A stretch of DNA of 64,000 bases from Prevotellaceae bacterium UBA2448 (lineage in GTDB: Bacteria; Bacteroidota; Bacteroidia; Bacteroidales; Bacteroidaceae): contig DDQG01000018.1 of the NCBI GenBank assembly GCA_002342585.1, forward strand, positions 79,848-143,847. Direction: 5' to 3'. Shown here in pieces: positions 26,401 to 33,448 of the stretch. The notes under the pieces are model-generated. The model saw only the letters and a program-made list of their open reading frames with translations, did not search any database and had not been told where the DNA came from. Position 1 is the stretch's first letter; every line of letters begins with the position of its first letter. Both the position numbers and the translations under genes were made by a program.

Positions 26401-27915
26401 TTACTTGAGGATTTTGGTTACGATGCCCTCTGATTTGCGGCTGATGTAGATTTTGCCTGTCTGTGGAGCTGCTACCTGGATGCCGTCGAGGGTGTAGTAT
26501 GTTACTGCATCGTCTGCAGCTGATTGGAGTGACTGAATCTCAGTAGCTTTAGTGGTGATAGCAACTGTGTATTCAGCATGTTTTGACATGTCGGCATTTA
26601 TTGCAATTACTTTGAGGAAATATCCTCCTAATGCTTCGTCATGTGTGATATCTGTGAGAACATATGCTGTAGTGCTGTTTGTAGTAACTTCTACATCTTC
26701 CAATTTAGGGAGTTCACTCACTTCGAGATTATAGAGATAGGTGTCTGGCTTGAAGTCAGGGAGACTCACACCCTTAATCTTAATATCGGCTACCTTTGAG
26801 TTGTAAACAAAGGAGATGTCGTCAACGAGTACTTCGTCGTTATTGCTGCCCTTTCCCGGGGCGGCATTGGTAGAGATGGTGATGAGGACTGCCTTTGGAT
26901 CTACTTCGTTCTCTGTGTATTCGAAAGGAACGGAGATGCGTGTCCATACGTCGCCGGTAACTGCTATCTGGTTGTTCTTTGCCTTTCCTACTACGTTAGT
27001 GTATGTCTTGTCTTCCGGATCTTGGTAGTATGTGCCGTCGGTGATGACTGCGCTGACCGTTGCATATGGGTAAGCAGGAGTTGCTTTGCCCTGGTTGAAT
27101 TTAGTCCAGAACACGAGTGAATCAGGACGTGAGTACATAGGAGTATAGAAAGGCATGCCTGCTCCGTCGAGATCTGTCATGCTCATGTCGAGGTATGCAT
27201 TATTGACAGTATTAGCTGCTGACATACTGCCGGCATTCATACGACCTGTTGTCATGGTGCCGTTAGCGGTGACGCCAAATACTGATGTAGCGTAGATGCG
27301 TGCACTTGCCTCACCTGAGTGTGCATCTGTTGACTTTGCAATATGGTGGCCAGCCATAGATGCGAGGCTACCTGTAGCACTTTCGAATGAGTGCCATACG
27401 TTTGGCTCTACATATGTACCTGTAGAGGTATGCCAGTTTTCGAAGCCTTTGTTTGGCAGCTGGTATCCTTCACCCAATTCTACGTGGATCATTTGTTCGA
27501 GAGATTCTGTGAGGTCGATGTCGATGCAGCACCGGAGTTTGCCGTCTTCGATTTTTGCATAGAGATTCACGAGTACTGGTGGCAAAATAGTTGCCATCCA
27601 GAATGGAATTTCCGGGTCGTCGCCTTCAGTGATGGTTACTGTTTCAGTAGCGAAGAGGAGCATAACATCATCTGTTACAATAGGTGAGATGCCTTTGAGT
27701 TCCACGTTTCCTACTCCCATAGGACCTTCAGGACTTTGGAGAATGAAGTTTTTCAGATAGAAGTCGTAGAGACCTTCGTTTTCTGTGATACTGATTACAG
27801 TTCGCTGTTCAGAAGTATCGTCATTAATTGTGATTGACATTGGTACATCGTAGTCCGTTGCCTGAGCAGCAAGTGCTGTTACTACAGCAAAAAGTAGTGT
27901 AAAGATTTTTCTCAT
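26401..27915 (-). CDS. Secreted calycin-like/PCMD protein with C-terminal sorting tail
   Basis: This 504-residue exported protein has signal peptide MRKIFTLLFAVVTALAAQA, a calycin-like lipocalin-type beta domain (about 25-150), and a PCMD-type beta-sandwich (about 155-375, beginning LPNKGFENWH). It ends in YYTLDGIQVAAPQTGKIYI, which looks like a Prevotella-type C-terminal sorting domain for type IX secretion. PCMD is named as a putative carbohydrate-metabolism domain, and no ligand can be read here. It is the third gene of an envelope operon, 25 bases after the barrel gene. Confidence 0.8.
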   Translation of the reverse strand: MRKIFTLLFAVVTALAAQATDYDVPMSITINDDTSEQRTVISITENEGLYDFYLKNFILQSPEGPMGVGNVELKGISPIVTDDVMLLFATETVTITEGDDPEIPFWMATILPPVLVNLYAKIEDGKLRCCIDIDLTESLEQMIHVELGEGYQLPNKGFENWHTSTGTYVEPNVWHSFESATGSLASMAGHHIAKSTDAHSGEASARIYATSVFGVTANGTMTTGRMNAGSMSAANTVNNAYLDMSMTDLDGAGMPFYTPMYSRPDSLVFWTKFNQGKATPAYPYATVSAVITDGTYYQDPEDKTYTNVVGKAKNNQIAVTGDVWTRISVPFEYTENEVDPKAVLITISTNAAPGKGSNNDEVLVDDISFVYNSKVADIKIKGVSLPDFKPDTYLYNLEVSELPKLEDVEVTTNSTTAYVLTDITHDEALGGYFLKVIAINADMSKHAEYTVAITTKATEIQSLQSAADDAVTYYTLDGIQVAAPQTGKIYISRKSEGIVTKILK

Positions 27916-27940
27916 ATTTTTTAAGTTTACAGTTTACGGT

Positions 27941-28696
27941 TTATTTTATTCTGTAGAAAAGTCCAATGGTGCCATAGATCGGATAGAGGGTCTGTTCTAC
28001 GGTTTTGAAGTCGGAATGGTGGATGCCGGTGAGTCCCCATGCAAGGTCGGCTGAGAGTCCGAGGCGTCGCCAGAAGTTCCAATCTACTCCGGCGGAGATG
28101 CCGAACTGACAACGGCGCATGTCTTCTCCGAAGTCGTAGGTTGCCCACTCCCCTTCTTTGTCGCCCATGACTACCTTAGAACCAGTCGGGTCGTCCTTGC
28201 GGAGGTAGCCGTCGAAGGCATAGCCCTCGAACTGTCTGCAGGTGAGAATGGAGAGGTACGGACCGGCTTTGAGAGTGACGCTGTTACTGAGTCGGAAGGT
28301 GAGTTGCACGGGTATGGTAAACATACGCTGGCGTACTTGCTGACGCACATGACCTGTGTAGAGTCCTTCGAGTTCGTCTTCGTCCATTTTCACTTTCATG
28401 TGGTAACCCTTTGTGGTCACTTCGGTGTCCATATCTTTTATCTCGAATCGTACTCCGCCCAAGAGTCCGAAACGACTGGAGAGACGGTATTGGCAGTCGA
28501 AACCCACCATAAAGTTTGGTGTGACGCGAAACTTATCGAGACCTCGAATTTCGGCAGGCATTCCCAGTGGTGTTGTACCACCGACAGCATAGCCCACACG
28601 AGCTTTCATCTGGAATGTTTCGTCTGCGTTCTGCGCCATTGTGGAATGGGCAGTAAGCATGAATAGGACGAGTATGTATGATGCTAAATGTTTCAT
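27941..28696 (-). CDS. Outer-membrane beta-barrel protein (PorT-like fold)
   Basis: The 251-residue product has signal peptide MKHLASYILVLFMLTAHSTMAQ followed by alternating amphipathic strands typical of an eight-stranded barrel. It ends YPIYGTIGLFYRIK, close to the aromatic C-terminus recognised by the BAM machinery. No specific function can be assigned. It overlaps the upstream PCMD lipoprotein gene by four bases and precedes the calycin/PCMD gene, so the three probably act together at the cell surface. Confidence 0.8.
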   Translation of the reverse strand: MKHLASYILVLFMLTAHSTMAQNADETFQMKARVGYAVGGTTPLGMPAEIRGLDKFRVTPNFMVGFDCQYRLSSRFGLLGGVRFEIKDMDTEVTTKGYHMKVKMDEDELEGLYTGHVRQQVRQRMFTIPVQLTFRLSNSVTLKAGPYLSILTCRQFEGYAFDGYLRKDDPTGSKVVMGDKEGEWATYDFGEDMRRCQFGISAGVDWNFWRRLGLSADLAWGLTGIHHSDFKTVEQTLYPIYGTIGLFYRIK

Positions 28697-29844
28697 TGTG
28701 TCAGTTCTGTCGTTTCACCCGATTTGAATGTGATTTCTACATTATCTATATATAATGTACTACCTACGGCTCCTTCGAAAGTGTCGCCTGTCTTGCTTGA
28801 GGAGAACACGAGTGCGAGGTTGTAACCGCGGTCGGCAAGTAACTTTGCATCGATAGGTGTGGAACCCTGGAAGGTCATTTCAAACTTCGTCCACTGGTCG
28901 GTAGCGGGAGTTGAGAGCACTTCTGCCTTACGAATTATGTAAGGACTGGAGAGCACGTCGTCGCCATGAAGCATGATTTCGCCCCCTGCTTCGTCGTGGT
29001 TGTAGTAGAGTACGGAATAGAGCGAAGGCAGGTCGATGCGGTCGGGGATTTCATTGAAGTTCTTATCAGTAAACACAGGACCTGGGGTGTACTTGTAGTA
29101 GCCTGTTATCTTGACAGGTTCCTGAGTATAAGGAATACCCATCTGTGTACACATGAGTGTATTGGTGAGGGCATAGCTTACGTCGAACGCACCGAGGTAG
29201 AAGTTGCCGGCAGCAATCGGTTTCTTGAAGGTCTTTCCCCAATTACCTGTAGAACGCGTAGTGAGTCGGATGCACTTGCCATCGACTCCATTATCGTCGG
29301 GAACTGTAGGATAGTCCTCTGCAGGAACACTTGGTTTTGCTATCATATAACCTTCGTTGCCCGATGCCCAAATGTAGTTTTTGGTGCCGTTGTCGTCCTT
29401 GTAGAACCACACATAATACTTATTATTGGCACTCAGTTCGTAGTCGTCGAAGTCGTAACTGTTCGTAGGCTGCACACCCTCGCGGAAGTCAACCTGATAG
29501 GTGCGCTTCCAGTTGCCGTCTTCAGAGGTGACGGTATAAGTAACAGGTTCTTGACTAAAATCGTGAATGCTGCCATTGGCAGGTGTGACAGTTGCTCCGG
29601 GAGTAAGTTTGAAATATACAGCCATAGCAGGCAGAGCAGAACGGTTGCGCACTGTAAATGTAATCAGGTTGGAGCTGGAAGGAATGTTCTCGATGCGCAT
29701 ATCAGTTTTCTGACTGAAATACTGATCGAGATTTTCACCCTCAACCCATGCTTCAAGTATGTCGCACTCCTTATTCTCAGGTTCACTCTTTATGCACGAC
29801 ACTAGAAGCGTTGCCAGCAAAAGTACGTAATAGGAATATCTCAT
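28693..29844 (-). CDS. PCMD-domain lipoprotein
   Basis: The 383-residue predicted lipoprotein (MRYSYYVLLLATLLVSC, lipobox Cys17) has an N-terminal immunoglobulin-like region (about 25-120) followed by a PCMD beta-sandwich (about 125-380) ending GSTLYIDNVEITF. The open frame extends to 29940, but the signal peptide fixes the start at 29844, and the promoter lies between them. It is the first gene of the three-gene envelope operon. Fold family is the only support for a carbohydrate-related role. Confidence 0.82.
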   Translation of the reverse strand: MRYSYYVLLLATLLVSCIKSEPENKECDILEAWVEGENLDQYFSQKTDMRIENIPSSSNLITFTVRNRSALPAMAVYFKLTPGATVTPANGSIHDFSQEPVTYTVTSEDGNWKRTYQVDFREGVQPTNSYDFDDYELSANNKYYVWFYKDDNGTKNYIWASGNEGYMIAKPSVPAEDYPTVPDDNGVDGKCIRLTTRSTGNWGKTFKKPIAAGNFYLGAFDVSYALTNTLMCTQMGIPYTQEPVKITGYYKYTPGPVFTDKNFNEIPDRIDLPSLYSVLYYNHDEAGGEIMLHGDDVLSSPYIIRKAEVLSTPATDQWTKFEMTFQGSTPIDAKLLADRGYNLALVFSSSKTGDTFEGAVGSTLYIDNVEITFKSGETTELTQ

Positions 29845-29906
29845 GAAGAAAATAGTCGCTTTATTCAAAATGTCACCTAAAATGTCTGAAAATTCAGAAA
29901 ACGCTG

Positions 29907-29914
29907 CAAAGGTA
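29907..29914 (-). promoter_or_regulatory. -7 box of the PCMD-barrel-calycin operon
   Basis: The minus strand reads TACCTTTG, an exact TAnnTTTG match. It is only 13 bases from the oppositely directed fabD box, so the two promoters overlap. Confidence 0.7.
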
Positions 29915-29927
29915 CGATTTTTTTTCA

Positions 29928-29935
29928 TACCTTTG
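29928..29935 (+). promoter_or_regulatory. -7 box of the fabD promoter
   Basis: TACCTTTG is followed by GCA, a common Bacteroidetes context, 36 bases before the fabD ATG. Confidence 0.7.
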
Positions 29936-29971
29936 CACATATATTTATATAAACATTAAAAAACTAACAAT

Positions 29972-30859
29972 ATGAAAGCATTTGTATTCCCTGGACAGGG
30001 CGCTCAGTTCTCGGGCATGGGTAAAGACCTTTACGAGACAAACCAAACAGCAAAAGAACTTTTCGACAAGGCAAACGACATTCTCGGATTCGACATCACT
30101 AAGATAATGTTTGAAGGTACAGCCGAAGAACTGAAGCAGACTAAGGTAACTCAGCCAGCCGTATTCCTTCACAGCGTAATCTCTGCTATCTGCATGGGTG
30201 ACGCTTTCAAGCCAGATATGGTAGGCGGACACTCACTCGGTGAGTTTTCTGCCCTCGTAGCTGCCGGTGCACTCTCGTTCGAAGACGGTCTGAAACTCGT
30301 TTCTAAGCGTGCTATGGCTATGCAGAAGGCTTGTGAGGCTGCTCCAAGCACTATGGCTGCTATCATCGGACTTACAGACGAACAGATTGAAGAGGTATGC
30401 AAGCAAATAAGCAAGGAAGGAAATATCGTTGTACCAGCAAATTACAACAACCCTGGTCAGCTCGTTATCTCTGGTAATATCGAAGCTGTTAACGAGGCTT
30501 GCGAAGCCCTCAAGGCTACAGGAGCAAAGCGTGCTTTGCCACTCCCTGTAGGCGGCGCTTTCCACTCACCACTCATGCAACCAGCTAAGGACGAATTGCA
30601 GGCTGCTATCGAACAGACTGAATTCAAGACTCCTAAGTGTCCTGTATATCAGAACGTGGATGCTAAGGCACATACTAACCCAGAGGAAATTAAGCAGAAC
30701 CTCATCGCTCAGCTCACTGCACCAGTACGTTGGACTTACGAAGTGCAGGCAATGATTGCAGCAGGCGCTACAGACTTCACCGAGTGTGGTCCAGGAAAAG
30801 CTCTGCAGGGTATGATTGCAAAAATCAGCCGCGACGTAACTGCTCACGGAATCGAATAA
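29972..30859 (+). CDS. fabD: Malonyl-CoA:ACP transacylase
   Basis: This enzyme transfers malonyl groups from CoA to acyl carrier protein for fatty-acid synthesis. The 295-residue product has the N-terminal FPGQGAQFSGMGKDL motif, nucleophile serine in GGHSLGEFSAL (about residue 91) and a conserved histidine in AFHSPLM. It starts 36 bases after its own promoter box. A GH13 gene follows after 10 bases. Confidence 0.96.
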   Translation: MKAFVFPGQGAQFSGMGKDLYETNQTAKELFDKANDILGFDITKIMFEGTAEELKQTKVTQPAVFLHSVISAICMGDAFKPDMVGGHSLGEFSALVAAGALSFEDGLKLVSKRAMAMQKACEAAPSTMAAIIGLTDEQIEEVCKQISKEGNIVVPANYNNPGQLVISGNIEAVNEACEALKATGAKRALPLPVGGAFHSPLMQPAKDELQAAIEQTEFKTPKCPVYQNVDAKAHTNPEEIKQNLIAQLTAPVRWTYEVQAMIAAGATDFTECGPGKALQGMIAKISRDVTAHGIE

Positions 30860-30869
30860 TGTAAAGGTT

Positions 30870-32561
30870 ATGGAAAAGCCAATCATCTATCAGGTTTTCA
30901 CACGATTATTTGGAGCAAACTCCACTAAGTGTGTACCTAACGGCAGCAAGAAAGAGAATGGCTGCGGACACTTGAGCGACTTCACAGGTGCCGCGTTGGA
31001 TGCCATCAAGGAACTAGGTGCTACCCACATCTGGTACACCGGACTCATCGAGCACGCCACACAAAGTGATTATACTGAATACGGAATCAGACGCGACCAC
31101 CCTGCCATTGTGAAGGGACGCGCCGGGTCACCCTATGCCATCAAGGACTATTATGATATAGATCCAGACTTGGCTACAAAGGTGACAGACCGATTCCATG
31201 AGTACGAAAACCTAGTGAAGCGAACTCATAAGGCTGGACTGAAGATGATTATAGATTTCGTTCCAAACCATGTGGCTCGTCAGTATCATTCGGATTCAAA
31301 ACCTATGAGTGTACCTGACTTCGGAGAAAACGACGAACCAAGTTGGGCTTTCTCTCCACAGAATAACTTCTACTATTTGCCAGGAACTAAGTTCTCGCCA
31401 AATTTCGACCTGAACGACCCGGAGCAGGGACCATACGAGGAGTACCCATGCAAGGCTACGGGCAACGACTGCTTCAGTCAGTGGGTGAGCCGCAACGACT
31501 GGTACGAAACCGTAAAACTGAACTACGGCATAGATTATCAAGGCGACCATCAGTTGGTGTTCAGTCCGGCAACTCCAGACACATGGGTCAAGATGCGCGA
31601 CATCCTACTTTTCTGGGCATCTACAGGAGTAGATGGTTTCCGCTGCGACATGGCAGAAATGGTACCAGTAGATTTCTGGGGATGGTGCATTCCGCAGATT
31701 AAAAAAGAATATCCTGAAGTAATATTCATAGCTGAAGTATATAATCCACACGAATACCGCAACTACATACATCGCGGTAAGTTCGACTACCTGTATGACA
31801 AGGTGGGACTCTACGACACCCTGCGCTCAGTAATGGGCGGACAGTCGGCAAGCCTCATCACTGGTCAGTGGCAGGCAGTGGAAGACATACAGAGCCATAT
31901 GCTCAACTTCCTCGAAAACCACGATGAACAGCGCATTGCAAGCCGGTTCTTCGCAGGTAATGCAGAAAAGGGTAAACCAGCTCTACTCGTGTCAGCACTG
32001 ATGCAGACCAATCCTATGATGATTTATTTCGGACAGGAACTCGGCGAGCCAGGAATGGACGCAGAAGGATTCTCTGGCGAGGACGGCAGAACCACTATCT
32101 TCGACTACTGGACAATAGATAAGATACGTCGCTGGAGAAACGGAGGTAAGTTCGACGGCAAACAACTCACTAAGGAAGAAAAAGAACTGCGTCACTACTA
32201 CGACAAGGTGCTCCGCATGTGCAATAAGGATAAGGCAATACGCGAAGGACAGTTCTTCGATATTATGTACGCCAACTACGACAACGAACTGATGGACACC
32301 AATAAGCTATATGCTTTCTTAAGAAAATCAGGCAAGGAACTCATCCTCGTAGTGGCAAACTTCAGCGATGAGATGCAGCGTACATGGGTGAAGATACCTG
32401 CTCACGCCTTTGAAGTACTCAGCATCCCTACCTTTACAGAGAAAACCGAATGTAAGGAATTGCTGGCCCACACAACAGAGAAACATATTCTCGTGCCAGA
32501 CGGCACTACATACCTCGAGGTACCGGCAAACGGAGGAAAAATACTGAAATTCACTCTGTAA
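30870..32561 (+). CDS. Cytoplasmic GH13 alpha-amylase-family enzyme
   Basis: The 563-residue glycoside hydrolase family 13 protein has no signal peptide and so probably acts on internal alpha-glucans or imported maltodextrins. TIM-barrel motifs are present: DFVPNHVA (region I), GVDGFRCDMAEM (region II, nucleophile Asp), FIAEVYNPHE (region III, acid/base Glu) and FLENHDEQR (region IV, transition-state Asp). A C-terminal beta domain follows from about residue 480. The exact specificity cannot be read. It lies 10 bases after fabD, which is an unusual pairing. Confidence 0.87.
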   Translation: MEKPIIYQVFTRLFGANSTKCVPNGSKKENGCGHLSDFTGAALDAIKELGATHIWYTGLIEHATQSDYTEYGIRRDHPAIVKGRAGSPYAIKDYYDIDPDLATKVTDRFHEYENLVKRTHKAGLKMIIDFVPNHVARQYHSDSKPMSVPDFGENDEPSWAFSPQNNFYYLPGTKFSPNFDLNDPEQGPYEEYPCKATGNDCFSQWVSRNDWYETVKLNYGIDYQGDHQLVFSPATPDTWVKMRDILLFWASTGVDGFRCDMAEMVPVDFWGWCIPQIKKEYPEVIFIAEVYNPHEYRNYIHRGKFDYLYDKVGLYDTLRSVMGGQSASLITGQWQAVEDIQSHMLNFLENHDEQRIASRFFAGNAEKGKPALLVSALMQTNPMMIYFGQELGEPGMDAEGFSGEDGRTTIFDYWTIDKIRRWRNGGKFDGKQLTKEEKELRHYYDKVLRMCNKDKAIREGQFFDIMYANYDNELMDTNKLYAFLRKSGKELILVVANFSDEMQRTWVKIPAHAFEVLSIPTFTEKTECKELLAHTTEKHILVPDGTTYLEVPANGGKILKFTL

Positions 32562-32586
32562 ATTTTGTAAATTCACAAAAACTCCG

Positions 32587-32594
32587 TACCTTCG
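32587..32594 (+). promoter_or_regulatory. -7 box of the rpsP promoter
   Basis: TACCTTCG lies about 125 bases before the rpsP ATG and so implies an unusually long leader of about 120 bases. Confidence 0.6.
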
Positions 32595-32631
32595 CAGCCG
32601 CTTTTACGAGATAAAAGCAAAAAAGTCAACC

Positions 32632-32699
32632 GTTGCTACGTGTTAGCAACATATTCATTAACCCCAAGCCAGAGGACTAACGAGATTAGTTCAAGGCTT
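32632..32699 (+). promoter_or_regulatory. Structured 5' leader of rpsP
   Basis: There are two hairpins. GTTGCTA/TAGCAAC (32632-32650) is a 7-bp stem with a five-base loop. A two-part stem spans 32666-32699: AAGCC with GGCTT outside, and GGACTAA with TTAGTTC (one G-U) inside, with loop CGAGA. Neither has a U-tract. The arrangement suggests an autoregulatory ribosomal-protein leader; no consensus was available to compare with. Confidence 0.5.
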
Positions 32700-32719
32700 A
32701 CAAAAAAACAATTAAAACA

Positions 32720-33343
32720 ATGAGTAAGAAGGGATCTACAAGAATCAGACTTCAGCGTCATGGTCGTAAGAACTATGCTTTCTACAGCATCGTTATCGCT
32801 AATGCAAATGCTCCACGTGACGGACGTTTCATTGAGAAGCTCGGTACTTACAATCCAAACACCGACCCAGCTACAATCAGCTTAAACTTCGAGCGTGCAC
32901 TTTACTGGGTAGAAGTTGGTGCTCAGCCAACTGACACAGTACGCAACATCCTCTCAAAGGAAGGCGTATATCTGATGAAGCACCTAAAAGGTGGTGTGAA
33001 GAAAGGCGCATTCGACGAGGCTGCAGCAGAATCTAAGTTTGCAGCATGGAAGGCTGAAAAGGCTCAGAAGGCTGCTAAGTATGCTGAAGACCTCGCTAAG
33101 GCAGACAAGGCAAACGCTAAGGCTCGTCTGGAAGCAGAGAAAAAAGCTAACGAAGCTGTTGCTGCTAAGGTTGCAGAGAAGAAAGCTGCTGCAAAGGCTG
33201 CTGAAGAAGCAGCTGCTGCTGAAGCTGCTGCAGAGGCTGCTGCTGAAAACGCAGAAGCAACTGAGGCTACTGAAGCTGCTGAAGCTACTACTGAGGCACC
33301 AGCAGAGGAAGCTACTGCTACAGAAGCTCCTGCTGAAGCATAA
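32720..33343 (+). CDS. rpsP: 30S ribosomal protein S16 with long Ala/Glu tail
   Basis: This is an assembly protein of the small ribosomal subunit. Residues 1 to about 85 are a normal S16 (MSKKGSTRIRLQRHGRKN, YNPNTDPATISLN). The product is 207 residues, because about 120 residues of Lys/Ala then Ala/Glu/Thr-rich low complexity follow, encoded largely by GCT, GAA and ACT codons. S16 is usually 80-90 residues; extended tails occur in Bacteroidetes. A terminator follows after 17 bases. Confidence 0.95.
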   Translation: MSKKGSTRIRLQRHGRKNYAFYSIVIANANAPRDGRFIEKLGTYNPNTDPATISLNFERALYWVEVGAQPTDTVRNILSKEGVYLMKHLKGGVKKGAFDEAAAESKFAAWKAEKAQKAAKYAEDLAKADKANAKARLEAEKKANEAVAAKVAEKKAAAKAAEEAAAAEAAAEAAAENAEATEATEAAEATTEAPAEEATATEAPAEA

Positions 33344-33360
33344 TCAGAAGTTAGAAGAAA

Positions 33361-33400
33361 AAGAAGTCCTGAAGGCATTGAGCTTTCAGGACTTCTTTAT
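33361..33400 (+). terminator. Terminator after rpsP
   Basis: AAGAAGTCCTGAA (33361-33373) pairs perfectly with TTCAGGACTTCTT (33385-33397), a 13-bp stem, followed by a T-rich tail. Confidence 0.88.
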
Positions 33401-33417
33401 TTATATTTCAAAGGGGA

Positions 33418-33448
33418 GATTCCCTGATGCATAACGCATCAAGGAATC
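33418..33448 (-). repeat. Inverted repeat at the 3' end of the C10 protease gene
   Basis: GATTCC-TGATGC and GCATCA-GGAATC pair as a 12-bp stem with one internal mismatch and a five-base loop. It contains the stop codon of the minus-strand gene. There is no U-tract directly after it. It may be a 3' stabiliser or a weak terminator. Confidence 0.55.

Noticed and set aside
33039..33434. 131-residue Leu/Lys/Gln-rich plus-strand frame over the rpsP tail
   Set aside because: It is an off-frame reading of the repetitive GCT/GAA tail; low complexity explains the open frame.
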